NCBI GenBank assembly: GCA_900544795.1
Contig: UQWM01000004.1
Location: 56,720-120,719, forward strand
Length of the DNA: 64,000 nt
From: an uncultured Phascolarctobacterium sp.
GTDB lineage: Bacteria > Bacillota > Negativicutes > Acidaminococcales > Acidaminococcaceae
Direction of reading: 5' to 3'
Shown: piece after piece, positions 16,620 to 25,331 of the stretch
Layout of the letters: every line of letters begins with the position of its first letter
How positions within the stretch are numbered: position 1 is the first letter of the stretch
Translations under genes and position numbers: made by a program
The notes under the pieces: model-generated
Database searches by the model: none
Told to the model about the DNA's origin: nothing
What the model saw: only the letters and a program-made list of their open reading frames with translations

Positions 16620-17651
16620 ATGAAAAAGTATAATGTAGCGATTTTGGGTGCTACCGGAGCGGTAGGGGCCGAGTTTTTGAAGCTGATCGAGGAAAGAGAT
16701 TTTCCGTTTGGGGAATTGCGCCTGCTGGCTTCTAAACGCAGTGCCGGTAAACAGATAGATTTTATGGGTAAGACTTATACGGTAGAAGAGGCGACTTATG
16801 ATTCTTTTGCCGGTATTGATATCGCGCTTTTTGCGGGCGGTTCTATTTCGAAGGATTTTGCGCCGCACGCCGTTAAGGCGGGTGCCGTTGTTATTGATAA
16901 TTCCAGCGCTTTCCGTATGGACCCTGAGGTGCCGCTGGTGGTGCCCGAGGTCAATCCGCAGGCTATTTTGAAGCATAAGGGCATTATTGCTAATCCTAAT
17001 TGCTCTACTATTATTATGGTAATGGCTTTAAAACCTATCTATGAGCTGGCTAAAATCAAACGTATCATCGTGTCTACTTATCAGGCTGTTTCGGGTGCCG
17101 GCAAAGAGGGCATCGACGAGCTGGACGCTCAGGTGCTTGCGCACAGCGCAGGCCAGGAGATGGTGGCTAATATCCTGCCTTCGGCCAGTGCTGCCAGGCA
17201 TTATCCTATTGCTTTTAACCTGATACCCCAAATAGATGTTTTCTGCGATAATCTTTATACTAAAGAAGAAATGAAGATGGTCAACGAGACGAAAAAGATC
17301 ATGGAAGATGAAGATATGCGCATTACGGCTACCACGATCCGGGTACCGGTTTACCGCAGCCATTCGGAGTCGGTGAACATCGAGCTGGAAAAAGACGTGG
17401 AGCTGGACGTTATGCGTGCTGCTTTGGCGCAGTTCCCGGGCGTTACGCTGCAAGACGAGCCTGAGAAGCAGGAATACCCGATGCCGTTATATACTTCTGA
17501 AAAAGATGATGTTTATGTTGGGCGTTTGCGCAGGGACGAGTCCTGCGAGAAGTCATATAATATGTGGGTAGTTGGCGACCAGATCCGTAAGGGTGCGGCG
17601 CTGAATACTTTGCAGATCGCTGAGACGATGATCAAAAACGGCTGGATCTAA
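16620..17651 (+). CDS. asd: Aspartate-semialdehyde dehydrogenase
   Basis: Reduces aspartyl phosphate to aspartate semialdehyde, the branch point for lysine, threonine and methionine. The product has 343 residues. It starts with the NADP-binding GATGAVG loop at residues 10-16 and has the catalytic cysteine (Cys128) in NPNCST. The ribosome site is GGAGGGG. It sits second in the riboswitch operon, with lysC 32 bases downstream. Confidence 0.96.
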   Translation: MKKYNVAILGATGAVGAEFLKLIEERDFPFGELRLLASKRSAGKQIDFMGKTYTVEEATYDSFAGIDIALFAGGSISKDFAPHAVKAGAVVIDNSSAFRMDPEVPLVVPEVNPQAILKHKGIIANPNCSTIIMVMALKPIYELAKIKRIIVSTYQAVSGAGKEGIDELDAQVLAHSAGQEMVANILPSASAARHYPIAFNLIPQIDVFCDNLYTKEEMKMVNETKKIMEDEDMRITATTIRVPVYRSHSESVNIELEKDVELDVMRAALAQFPGVTLQDEPEKQEYPMPLYTSEKDDVYVGRLRRDESCEKSYNMWVVGDQIRKGAALNTLQIAETMIKNGWI

Positions 17652-17683
17652 GCCGGAGCTAAGATAGGAGCGCGACATTTTTA

Positions 17684-18898
17684 ATGAAAATTTTAGTACA
17701 AAAGTTTGGCGGCACGTCGGTTGCTTCGCCGGAAGCACGCGTTGCTGTTAAGGATAAGGTGCAGAAGGCTGTGCGCAGCGGTTTTGCACCGGTGGTTGTG
17801 GTATCGGCTATGGGCCGCAAGGGCGAGCCTTATGCTACTGATACTTTGATTGGCGTTTTGAAGGAAACTAACCTTTCGGTAAATGTGCGCGAGCTGGATA
17901 TGATGATGTGCTGCGGCGAGATGATGGCAGCTTGTGTGATGGCGGCTACTTTGCAGCAGTTTGGCATCAACGCTATGGCGCTTACGGGCGGCCAGGCGGG
18001 CATTATTACTGATTCGCAGTTTGGCGCGGCCCGCATTAAAAATATCAATGTGAGCAATTTGCACCATTTGCTGGAGTCGGGCGTGATACCTATTGTGTGC
18101 GGCTTCCAGGGAATGACTGAAAACAATGGTAAGTTTACTACTTTGGGACGCGGCGGCAGCGATACGTCGGCTGCTGCGCTTGGTGCGGCGCTGCATGCGG
18201 AGTGTGTAGAGATCTACACCGACGTTGAGGGCATTATGACTGCCGACCCCCGCCTGGTAAAAGAGGCTTCTATCTTAAAGCAAATTTCCTACAGCGAGGT
18301 TTGCCAGATGGCGCATCAGGGCGCTAAGGTCATCCACCCACGGGCGGTGGAGATAGCGATGAAGAAAAACATCCCGCTGGTGGTAAAATCCACGTTCAGC
18401 GATGCTCCCGGTACGCTGATCACTAATGATTGCGAGGAGACCGAGGAGGATACGACGATCAATGAGCGTTTGGCCAGTGGTGTAACGCATCTTACCGATT
18501 TGGCGCAGTTTAAGGTGGCGCTTAACCCGGAAGATATCGCCAGCGGCCGCAAGCTGTTTGAGGACCTGGCTGATGCGGGCATCAGCGTTGGTTGTTTGAA
18601 CCTGTCGGAGAGCAGCGCGATGTTTGCGGTGTTTACCGGCGATGTTGAGCATACGAACAAGGTGCTGGACGGTACTGAGTTTGAGTATGTGCTGACTGAC
18701 GGCTGCGCTAAGGTTTCTGTGGTCGGTTCGGCGATGCGTGGGGTACCGGGTGTGATGGCTAATTTTGTGGCGGCGCTGACCGGACGCAAGATCAGCATTT
18801 TGCAGACGGTAGATTCGGATACTACGATTTCGGCGATCATTAAGCAGGAGCATTTGGTTGATGCGGTAACTGCGCTTCATAAAGCGTTTAAATTATAA
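17684..18898 (+). CDS. lysC: Aspartokinase
   Basis: Phosphorylates aspartate, the first step of the aspartate pathway. The 404-residue product has the N-terminal amino acid kinase domain (KFGGTSV at residues 7-13, GRGGSDTSA in the middle) and a C-terminal pair of ACT domains (from about residue 265), which normally bind the feedback inhibitor. Its place in the lysine riboswitch operon makes it a lysine-responsive isoenzyme. dapA follows after 14 bases. I see no internal start with a strong ribosome site that would clearly make a separate beta subunit, but I did not examine this exhaustively. Confidence 0.95.
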   Translation: MKILVQKFGGTSVASPEARVAVKDKVQKAVRSGFAPVVVVSAMGRKGEPYATDTLIGVLKETNLSVNVRELDMMMCCGEMMAACVMAATLQQFGINAMALTGGQAGIITDSQFGAARIKNINVSNLHHLLESGVIPIVCGFQGMTENNGKFTTLGRGGSDTSAAALGAALHAECVEIYTDVEGIMTADPRLVKEASILKQISYSEVCQMAHQGAKVIHPRAVEIAMKKNIPLVVKSTFSDAPGTLITNDCEETEEDTTINERLASGVTHLTDLAQFKVALNPEDIASGRKLFEDLADAGISVGCLNLSESSAMFAVFTGDVEHTNKVLDGTEFEYVLTDGCAKVSVVGSAMRGVPGVMANFVAALTGRKISILQTVDSDTTISAIIKQEHLVDAVTALHKAFKL

Positions 18899-18912
18899 GC
18901 GAGGTGTAAGCA

Positions 18913-19809
18913 ATGAAAAATCCTTATTTTGGCAGACTTTTAACAGCAATGGTGACGCCGTTTAATGCTGACGGCAGCGTTAATTATGAAAAAGCGGCTG
19001 ACCTGGCTGAATGGCTGATAAATAATGGTTCGGACGGTTTGGTTGTGGCCGGCTCGACGGGCGAGGCCGCGACTATGAGCACCGAGGAAAAGCTGGAGCT
19101 GTTCCGTGTGGTGGTGAACCGCATCAATAAACGTGTGCCGATAGTTGCCGGTACCGGCTGTAATAATACGGCCGAGTCGGTGAAAATGACTAAAATGGCT
19201 GAGGCTATGGGCGTTGACGGCGCTTTGGTGGTTGGCCCTTACTATAACAAGCCCACCCAGGAGGGTTTTTACCAGCACTTTGCGGCTGTGGCCCAAAACA
19301 CCAAGCTGCCGGTGATAGTGTATAACGTGCCTGGGCGCACTGCTTCTAACATTGCGCCAGCGACTGTTGCGCGCCTGGCTGCTGATTTTGAGAATATCGT
19401 AGCGATCAAAGAGGCTGCTGGCAATGTGATGCAGGTAGCCGAGCTGTATGCGGCGCTGCCTGAGGATTTTACTATTTACAGCGGCGACGACGGGCTGATC
19501 CTGCCGTTTATATCGGTAGGCGCTACGGGGCTTATTTCGGTACTCAGCAATATCGGCGGCGGTATTTTGCAGGACGTGATGCAGGCTTATGCCGAGGGGC
19601 GCACCCACGACGCTGCCGCATTGAATGCGAAAATGGTGCCGCTGGCCAATGCGATGTTTATCGAGACCAACCCGATCCCGGTGAAGGCTGCCGTAACGCT
19701 TGTGAGCGGTATCGAAGCTGGTGACCCCCGCTTGCCGCTGACGCCGATGGAGCCTGCTAATAAAGAAAAAATGATTGTTGTTTTGAAAGAATACGGGCTG
19801 GTAAAATAA
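18913..19809 (+). CDS. dapA: 4-hydroxy-tetrahydrodipicolinate synthase
   Basis: Condenses pyruvate with aspartate semialdehyde, the first lysine-specific step. The 298-residue protein is a TIM barrel. Lys166 in IKEAAGN forms the Schiff base with pyruvate and Tyr137 lies in YNVPGRT. GSTGEA at residues 48-53 binds the pyruvate carboxylate. It is the fourth gene of the riboswitch operon; its stop codon shares one base with the start of the next gene, which suggests translational coupling. Confidence 0.97.
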   Translation: MKNPYFGRLLTAMVTPFNADGSVNYEKAADLAEWLINNGSDGLVVAGSTGEAATMSTEEKLELFRVVVNRINKRVPIVAGTGCNNTAESVKMTKMAEAMGVDGALVVGPYYNKPTQEGFYQHFAAVAQNTKLPVIVYNVPGRTASNIAPATVARLAADFENIVAIKEAAGNVMQVAELYAALPEDFTIYSGDDGLILPFISVGATGLISVLSNIGGGILQDVMQAYAEGRTHDAAALNAKMVPLANAMFIETNPIPVKAAVTLVSGIEAGDPRLPLTPMEPANKEKMIVVLKEYGLVK

Positions 19810-20210
19810 TGGCTAAGTTAGTCGTTATTATTCAATGTGATACAGTGCAGAAAAAATGCGTTGGCTATGCCTGCATGAAGTCGTTTTATGAGCGTGCCGG
19901 TAAGTTTGCCGGTTACGACGCTGACACTAAATATATGACGCTGACCTGTGGTGGCTGCTGCGGTGCCAGTGTAGCGGGGAAGATCGAGGATCTGAACCGC
20001 AAGCTGAAGCGCTGGGGCGACGAGAAGAAGGACGTAGTGGTGCATTTAGCTTCCTGCGTCGTTTCGGATAATTACCATCGGCCGCCTTGCCCCCATAAGG
20101 ATTACATCAGGGCTATAGTAGAGCGCAAGGGTTATCCTGTGGTTTTGGGCTCGTATATTTCGCAGAATGCCGAGAAGAAACGCCAGGCAGGGATCTACCA
20201 AGAGTTTTAA
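19809..20210 (+). CDS. CGGC domain protein (putative metal-binding)
   Basis: A 133-residue protein with three clear cysteine groups: an N-terminal CDTVQKKCVGYAC, a central CGGCCG and a later ASC plus PPCPH. This is the pattern of the CGGC domain family, which is predicted to bind metal and is frequent in anaerobes. No catalytic role is established. The start codon overlaps the dapA stop by one base (TAATG), so it is the last gene of the lysine riboswitch operon and is likely co-translated. A terminator follows. A link to lysine synthesis is not obvious. Confidence 0.75.
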   Translation: MAKLVVIIQCDTVQKKCVGYACMKSFYERAGKFAGYDADTKYMTLTCGGCCGASVAGKIEDLNRKLKRWGDEKKDVVVHLASCVVSDNYHRPPCPHKDYIRAIVERKGYPVVLGSYISQNAEKKRQAGIYQEF

Positions 20211-20217
20211 ATGTTTG

Positions 20218-20258
20218 AACTACCGTAGTTTTACTATAAAACTGCGGTAGTTTTTATT
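20218..20258 (+). terminator. Intrinsic terminator of the lysine operon
   Basis: A long stem (AACTACCGTAGTTTTA from 20218 with its near complement ending at 20253) is followed by TTTTATTTT. Confidence 0.85.
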
Positions 20259-20327
20259 TTGCGGGGGGCAGGATTTTTGTAGTTGGTACAGAATTTAATA
20301 ATTATCGAATGTAAGGAGGTAGTTTTT

Positions 20328-21620
20328 GTGATCAAAAACTTTTTGTTTTTATGTATAACTTTAATGCTGCTGGCTGCACCCTATGGCAAGGGCGAGGCGG
20401 CGGGCATCACTACTTATGAAAAATTTATTGTGCCGTCCTATTGGACCGAGCATAATCCTGATGGAGACAAGATAGTTTTGAATGCGGCTGCTGTGGAAGC
20501 TTTTAATAAAAAAGTGGTTGCCGCATCGCCGTCGGTTTATGAAATGGCCAATTACCCTAAGCAGGTGGCGGGCAAAAATGTTGCCGCCTATGTGGGCAAT
20601 TACACCGATCTGAGCGAGGATATGTACAGGGAAGGCAAGCTGGTGAGCGATAATTATAAAAACATTTTGCGGGCGCAGACCAATGCGGCGGCGATACCTG
20701 CCGAGGTAACGGTGCGCTATGGTGTGACCGTAAGACGGACGAACGTACGCAATTTACCAACGGGCGAGGGCTTGTTTTATTATGCCAGCGACCGCAATTT
20801 TGACGCTTTGCAGGAAACTGCTTTAGACCCCAGCGAGGCGGTGGCGATTTTGCATACCAGCGCTAACGGGTATTTTTATTATGTGCAGGCCTACAATTAC
20901 CGGGGCTGGGTATCTAAATTTGACGTGGCCGAGACCGACCGCAGCACCTGGCTGCGTTATGCGGCGCCCAAAAGCTTTTTGACGGTTGTCGACAGGGATT
21001 ACACGCTGAAAGCGGATGGGGAGCAGGTGTTTTTTCAGCAGGGTTCCAGGCTGCAAATGAGCGATAAAAAGGATTCTACTTATACGGTCAAGATACCGGT
21101 CAGGACTAAAGACGGCAAGCTGCAGGAAGATAAGGTGGTTTTGAGCCGCAACGCTTCTTTAAACGAAGGCTATTTGCCCTATACGACTAATAACCTGATC
21201 CGGGGCGCGTTTAAGTTTTACGGTTCGGTATATGGCTGGGGCGGTTTGCGCAATAGCGTCGATTGTTCCAGTTTCATCAGCAATGTGTACCGCACTGTGG
21301 GCATCTTTTTACCGCGCAACGCCGACAAGCAGGAGACCAGCGCCGGTATCCATAAAAAAATGGGCAATATGAGCAGCGCGCAGCGTGCCAACGTGGTGAA
21401 GGGGCTGACGCCCGGCTCTACCCTGCATATGGACGGCCACGTGATGTTTTATTTAGGGTCATCTAACGATACGCCCTATGCGATCCATTCGCTGGGCAGC
21501 CATTATACGGGCGGTACGCGCCACAGCACGATGCAGGTGGTCGTCAGCGACCTGAACCTGCAAAAATCCAGCGGCAATACTTATTTGAATGAGTTGACGA
21601 CCTGTGTGACTTTTAGATAA
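20328..21620 (+). CDS. Exported SH3-domain / NlpC-P60 cell-wall peptidase
   Basis: Probable gamma-D-glutamyl-diamino acid endopeptidase acting on peptidoglycan peptides. The start is the GTG at 20328, eight bases after AAGGAGGT; longer in-frame versions lack a site. The 430-residue product has a hydrophobic signal peptide (residues 4-18). Next come an N-terminal helical region and SH3-like modules (the RRTNVRNLPTGEG stretch near base 20740 is a typical SH3b). The C-terminal NlpC/P60 domain has the catalytic cysteine in VDCSSF (about residue 311) and the histidine in GHVMFY (about residue 369). It is transcribed alone. Confidence 0.88.
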   Translation: MIKNFLFLCITLMLLAAPYGKGEAAGITTYEKFIVPSYWTEHNPDGDKIVLNAAAVEAFNKKVVAASPSVYEMANYPKQVAGKNVAAYVGNYTDLSEDMYREGKLVSDNYKNILRAQTNAAAIPAEVTVRYGVTVRRTNVRNLPTGEGLFYYASDRNFDALQETALDPSEAVAILHTSANGYFYYVQAYNYRGWVSKFDVAETDRSTWLRYAAPKSFLTVVDRDYTLKADGEQVFFQQGSRLQMSDKKDSTYTVKIPVRTKDGKLQEDKVVLSRNASLNEGYLPYTTNNLIRGAFKFYGSVYGWGGLRNSVDCSSFISNVYRTVGIFLPRNADKQETSAGIHKKMGNMSSAQRANVVKGLTPGSTLHMDGHVMFYLGSSNDTPYAIHSLGSHYTGGTRHSTMQVVVSDLNLQKSSGNTYLNELTTCVTFR

Positions 21621-21722
21621 AGTTGTTGTTATATTGATTGTGATCAAGCTTAGATAAATTTAGTGGTGCGTTTGGCAGCTGCGTTTGCAGCGCCAGCGGC
21701 GACCACGCAAAAGGAGTATATT

Positions 21723-23228
21723 ATGGATTTAGATCAAGCAACTGCAAAGGATTTATTAAAAACTGTTATAGATGGCTTTGAGGAAGAAACTATCGCTACT
21801 GCGGAGGCGGTAACGCTGTTTTTGTGCAAGGAGTGCATCGCCTCGCTGCCGAAGGTAAATTTGCCGGCTAATATTATGCAGGCGGTAACGGCTTTGGCGG
21901 CTAAGGACGACAAGCTGACTGACGAGGGGCGGCTGACGCATATCGTTTTGCCGCAGGAGGAACACCTGCAAAGGGTGCTGATCGCCGGTATGGGTGCAGG
22001 CAAGGCTTGCACGCCCAATAATTTGCGCAAGGCTGCCGGTATTGCCGTGCGGGCTTTGGCCGAGGCCAGGGTGCAGCAGGCTGTAGTTGTGGCGCCGCTT
22101 TTGATCAATCCTGTCCGGGCGCATTATTTAGCGGCTTTGGGCGAAGGGCTGGTTTTGGGCGGTTATCAGTTTAACGAGTGCAAGGGCAAAAGCGAGCCGC
22201 AGCCGGAGGTTGATTTTACTATTTTGACCAATATCCCCGATGCCGATAAGGTGCTGGCCGCAGCCCAGGTACAAGCCGAAGCTGTTTGCTATACCCGTAA
22301 CCTGGTCAACAGGCCCGGTAATTTGGTAACGCCGGGGGTGCTGGCAGAGGAAGCGGAAGCTTTGGCGCTGGAATATGCTTTGGAGATAGAGATTTTGGAT
22401 GTGGCCATGATGGAAGCGATGGGAATGAACTCCTTACTGGCTGTAGGCCAGGGTTCGATCCATCAGCCTTGTTTGGTCACTATTAAATATAATGGCGCGG
22501 GCGACGCGCCTTACACGGCTTACGTTGGCAAGGGCATCACCTTTGACAGCGGCGGCATTTCTATCAAGCCCAGCGATAATATGGGCGAGATGAAGGACGA
22601 TATGGCAGGTGCGGGCGCTGTTTTGGGTGCTTTGCGGGCTATTGCGGCCTTAAAGCTGCCTTGTAATATTATGGGCGTTATCGCCTGCGCCGAAAATATG
22701 CCTTCTGGCAGCGCTCAACGTCCTGGTGACGTGGTGAAGGCGGCTAACGGCAAAACGATAGAGGTTATTTCGACAGATGCCGAGGGACGCATGGTGCTGG
22801 CGGACGCGGTTTGGTATGCCTGCAAGCAGGGCGCTGCAAAAGTGGTGGATATCGCCACGCTGACCGGCGGCGTTATTATTGCGCTGGGTACTGAAACAGC
22901 GGGTATCGTGGGCAGCGACGCAGCCCTGATCGAACAGATCATCGAGGCAGGCAAAAAAGCAGGCGAGGCTTACTGGCAGCTGCCTTCCTTACCTGAATGT
23001 AAAAAGGCGCTGAAAAGCGACGTTGCTGATTTGCTGAACAGTGCGGGACGTGAGGCCAGCTGCATTACGGGCGGGCTTTTTATCGGCGAGTTTGTGGCCG
23101 AAAATATACCCTGGGCCCATATCGACATCGGCGGCACTTCGACGGCTGCCAAAACTGACGGCTTTAAAGTGAAGGGTGCTACAGGCTTTGGCGTGGGCAC
23201 GTTGATAAAATTAGCGCAGGAGCTGTAA
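21723..23228 (+). CDS. pepA: Leucyl aminopeptidase (M17, PepA-like)
   Basis: Two-zinc cytosolic aminopeptidase. The start is the ATG at 21723, with AAAAGGAG just upstream, giving 501 residues, the normal length. The N-terminal macro-like domain is divergent. The catalytic C-terminal half has the hallmark GKGITFDSGG and STDAEGRM motifs with the metal ligands and catalytic lysine and arginine. The stop is one base from the next start (TAAGATG), so it is coupled to the PHP gene. Confidence 0.93.
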   Translation: MDLDQATAKDLLKTVIDGFEEETIATAEAVTLFLCKECIASLPKVNLPANIMQAVTALAAKDDKLTDEGRLTHIVLPQEEHLQRVLIAGMGAGKACTPNNLRKAAGIAVRALAEARVQQAVVVAPLLINPVRAHYLAALGEGLVLGGYQFNECKGKSEPQPEVDFTILTNIPDADKVLAAAQVQAEAVCYTRNLVNRPGNLVTPGVLAEEAEALALEYALEIEILDVAMMEAMGMNSLLAVGQGSIHQPCLVTIKYNGAGDAPYTAYVGKGITFDSGGISIKPSDNMGEMKDDMAGAGAVLGALRAIAALKLPCNIMGVIACAENMPSGSAQRPGDVVKAANGKTIEVISTDAEGRMVLADAVWYACKQGAAKVVDIATLTGGVIIALGTETAGIVGSDAALIEQIIEAGKKAGEAYWQLPSLPECKKALKSDVADLLNSAGREASCITGGLFIGEFVAENIPWAHIDIGGTSTAAKTDGFKVKGATGFGVGTLIKLAQEL

Positions 23229-23229
23229 G

Positions 23230-24048
23230 ATGTTAGTTGACCTGCACACTCACAGTACAAATTCAGATGGCACTTATACCCCGGAAAAACTGGTGCTGGC
23301 AGCAGCGGCTGCCGGTGTAAAGGTGCTGGCGCTGACCGACCACGATTCTGTTAGCGGCATAGTGCCGGCGGAAGCCGCAGCGGCTGCGCTTGCCAACGGG
23401 CCCCGCATCATCAGGGGCGTGGAGCTGGGAACGCAGGTGGGCGAGGCCAGCGTGCATATTTTAGGTTATCATATCGACATTTATAATAAGCAGCTATTGG
23501 AAAAAATGCACGAGATGCGCTATGCCCGCGAGGTGCGGCTGCAAAAAATGCTTAAAAAAATAGCCGCTTTGGGCTATCACGTTGAGGTCGCTGAATGTGA
23601 CCCTGATAACAGGGCGGTGGGGCGGCCCCATGTGGCCAAAGCCCTGGTCGCCAAAGGTTATTTTGCTTCGGTGCAGGAGGCCTTCGAGGTGCTGCTGAAA
23701 CGGGGCAAGCCCGGCTACGAGCCTCAGCCCAAGCTGTCGCCGGAAGAGTCGGTGGCGCTGCTGCATCAGGCAGGCGGGCTGGCTGTTTTGGCACATCCCA
23801 GCGAGGTGGAGAACCGGCAGCTGGTACAAACTCTTTTAAGGAATATCGACTTTGACGGTATCGAGGTTTATCATCCTTCGGCTGACAGTAAGGCGCAGCA
23901 GTATTGGCTGGAACTGGCCCGGGAGTTTGGTTTAATGGCTTCGGGCGGGTCTGATTTCCACGGGGTGAGCGGGCGCTTTCCAGAGCAATTGGGAATTTTT
24001 GAAGTGTTGTATACAAATGTTAAAAGTGTTATAGAATATAAACAATAA
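23230..24048 (+). CDS. PHP-domain phosphoesterase
   Basis: A 272-residue PHP-fold metal enzyme. It begins DLHTHSTNSDGT (His6 and His8 as metal ligands), then LTDHDS, and ends with GSDFHG. The length and order match the YciV/TrpH group, whose characterised members remove phosphate from 3',5'-nucleoside bisphosphates or trim 5' ends of RNA. No polymerase domain is attached. It follows pepA immediately and precedes the P-loop/Asp23 gene by 21 bases, so these genes probably form one operon. Confidence 0.88.
   Translation: MLVDLHTHSTNSDGTYTPEKLVLAAAAAGVKVLALTDHDSVSGIVPAEAAAAALANGPRIIRGVELGTQVGEASVHILGYHIDIYNKQLLEKMHEMRYAREVRLQKMLKKIAALGYHVEVAECDPDNRAVGRPHVAKALVAKGYFASVQEAFEVLLKRGKPGYEPQPKLSPEESVALLHQAGGLAVLAHPSEVENRQLVQTLLRNIDFDGIEVYHPSADSKAQQYWLELAREFGLMASGGSDFHGVSGRFPEQLGIFEVLYTNVKSVIEYKQ
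24007..24016. promoter_or_regulatory. TTGTATACAA palindrome at the end of the PHP gene
   Basis: An exact copy of the 10-bp palindrome also found at 15740 and 25826, here inside the last codons of the PHP gene and 54 bases before the next start. Function is uncertain. Confidence 0.2.
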
Positions 24049-24069
24049 AGTCGGATTGTGGAGGCCTTT

Positions 24070-24918
24070 ATGAAAGTAGTGGCTTTTGTAGGTCCCAGCG
24101 GTACTGGTAAAAGTCATCGGGCTATTGGTATTGCCCATAAAAATAATTGCGATGCCATTATCGATGACGGCTTACTTATCAAAGGAACCAAGATTTTGGC
24201 CGGGACTTCCGCCAAAAATGAAACTAATAGAATACAAGCGGTGAAGCGGGCTATTTTTACCGATGAAGACCATGCTGCGGCGGTGCGCAAGGCTTTAGTG
24301 AGCAACGACGTGCATCGGCTGCTGATTTTGGCTACCTCTGATAATATGATCGGCAAGATACTCAAACGCCTTGAGCTGCCTGAGCCGGAGAAAACTGTTT
24401 ATATTCAGCAGATAGCTTCGCGCCAGGAGATAAAAAAGGCCAAACAGGCCCGCCTGCGCGACGGCAAGCACATTGTACCCGTACCGACGGTGGAACTGAA
24501 ACCGCATTTTAGCGGCTATTTTGCCGACCTGCCTTATAATTTGTTTGCCAAGCAAAGGAAGAAGCACGGCGAAGACAGGTCTATCGTACGGCCTGCGTTC
24601 AGCTATTACGGCAAACTGCTGATCTCGGACTATGCCATTTATGATATCATCAACCTGATCGCAGAAAAGATGATGGGCATCGACAAGGTGAGCGGCATTA
24701 AGGTACGCCGCCGCGCCGATACGAAGGGCATCAGCATCTATGTGGACGTGGTTTTATATTATGGCGTCAAAATTTTTGAGGTCACCAAGCTGTTTCAGCA
24801 TAAGGTAAAAGAAAAAGTAGAATATATGACGGCAATGCAGGTGAAAACGATCAATGTTTCTGTTCTCAGCTTGTCGGTAAAAAAACAGGAGGATGTTTAT
24901 GTTAGACGAACAAAGTAA
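24070..24918 (+). CDS. P-loop NTPase fused to an Asp23-like C-terminal domain
   Basis: The start is the ATG at 24070, after GTGGAGG; an in-frame GTG at 24058 is part of that site. The 282-residue protein opens with a Walker A loop, GPSGTGKS (residues 8-15), in a kinase-like N-terminal domain of about 150 residues. The last 90 residues resemble the Asp23/Gls24 family: a GIDKVSGIKV strand, a YVDVVLYYGVKIFEV strand pair, an FQHKVKEKVEYMT helix and a final VKTINVSV strand. Asp23-type domains are envelope-stress scaffold proteins in Gram-positive bacteria. The join to an NTPase domain suggests nucleotide-dependent signalling or assembly; this is inference. It overlaps the DUF3870 gene by 20 bases. 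Confidence 0.7.
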   Translation: MKVVAFVGPSGTGKSHRAIGIAHKNNCDAIIDDGLLIKGTKILAGTSAKNETNRIQAVKRAIFTDEDHAAAVRKALVSNDVHRLLILATSDNMIGKILKRLELPEPEKTVYIQQIASRQEIKKAKQARLRDGKHIVPVPTVELKPHFSGYFADLPYNLFAKQRKKHGEDRSIVRPAFSYYGKLLISDYAIYDIINLIAEKMMGIDKVSGIKVRRRADTKGISIYVDVVLYYGVKIFEVTKLFQHKVKEKVEYMTAMQVKTINVSVLSLSVKKQEDVYVRRTK

Positions 24919-25258
24919 CGAGAAAGTGCTTTTTTCGGGGTATGCCAAGCTGCCGGTGGGGATAACGGCGGCAGAAATGTATAAAGTCATCGGCGTCATC
25001 GTTGTTGTAGACATGAAAAGCGGCGTAATCGTTAAGGCCGACTGCACGCTGGCTACAGAGCTGGCACGCCAGTATATCTCCCAGTGCCTGGAAGGATATA
25101 ACCTTTCTAACGGGCCGGACGACCTGCAGCTTATTTTAGACCGCCAATACCAGGGCAGCGCTAAAAAAGCTGTCGCTACGGCAGTCAGGATCATTTATGA
25201 TAAATACCGCAGCTTTAAAAACGGCGAAAGTGCCGAAAACCACGATAAATTTATTTGA
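24899..25258 (+). CDS. DUF3870 family protein
   Basis: A 119-residue cytoplasmic protein. The opening VLFSGYAKLPVG, the central VVVDMKSGVI with the ADCTLATELA helix, and the later RYQGSAKKAVATAV fit DUF3870, a small family of unknown function. The start is the ATG at 24899, six bases after AGGAGG; an ATG two codons earlier touches the ribosome site. The overlap with the preceding P-loop/Asp23 gene indicates coupled translation. It is the last gene of the run that begins with pepA. Confidence 0.75.
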   Translation: MLDEQSNEKVLFSGYAKLPVGITAAEMYKVIGVIVVVDMKSGVIVKADCTLATELARQYISQCLEGYNLSNGPDDLQLILDRQYQGSAKKAVATAVRIIYDKYRSFKNGESAENHDKFI

Positions 25259-25279
25259 TTTTATGGCAGCAGCCAATAA

Positions 25280-25320
25280 AAAAGCCTGCAACGCTAGTAG
25301 TACTAGTGTTGCAGGCTTTT
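25280..25320. terminator. Bidirectional intrinsic terminator
   Basis: A perfect 20-bp stem (25280-25299 with 25301-25320) carries A and T tracts on both outer sides. It ends the rightward DUF3870 transcript and the leftward gene that stops at 25332. Confidence 0.9.
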
Positions 25321-25331
25321 AGTTTTTTGTT

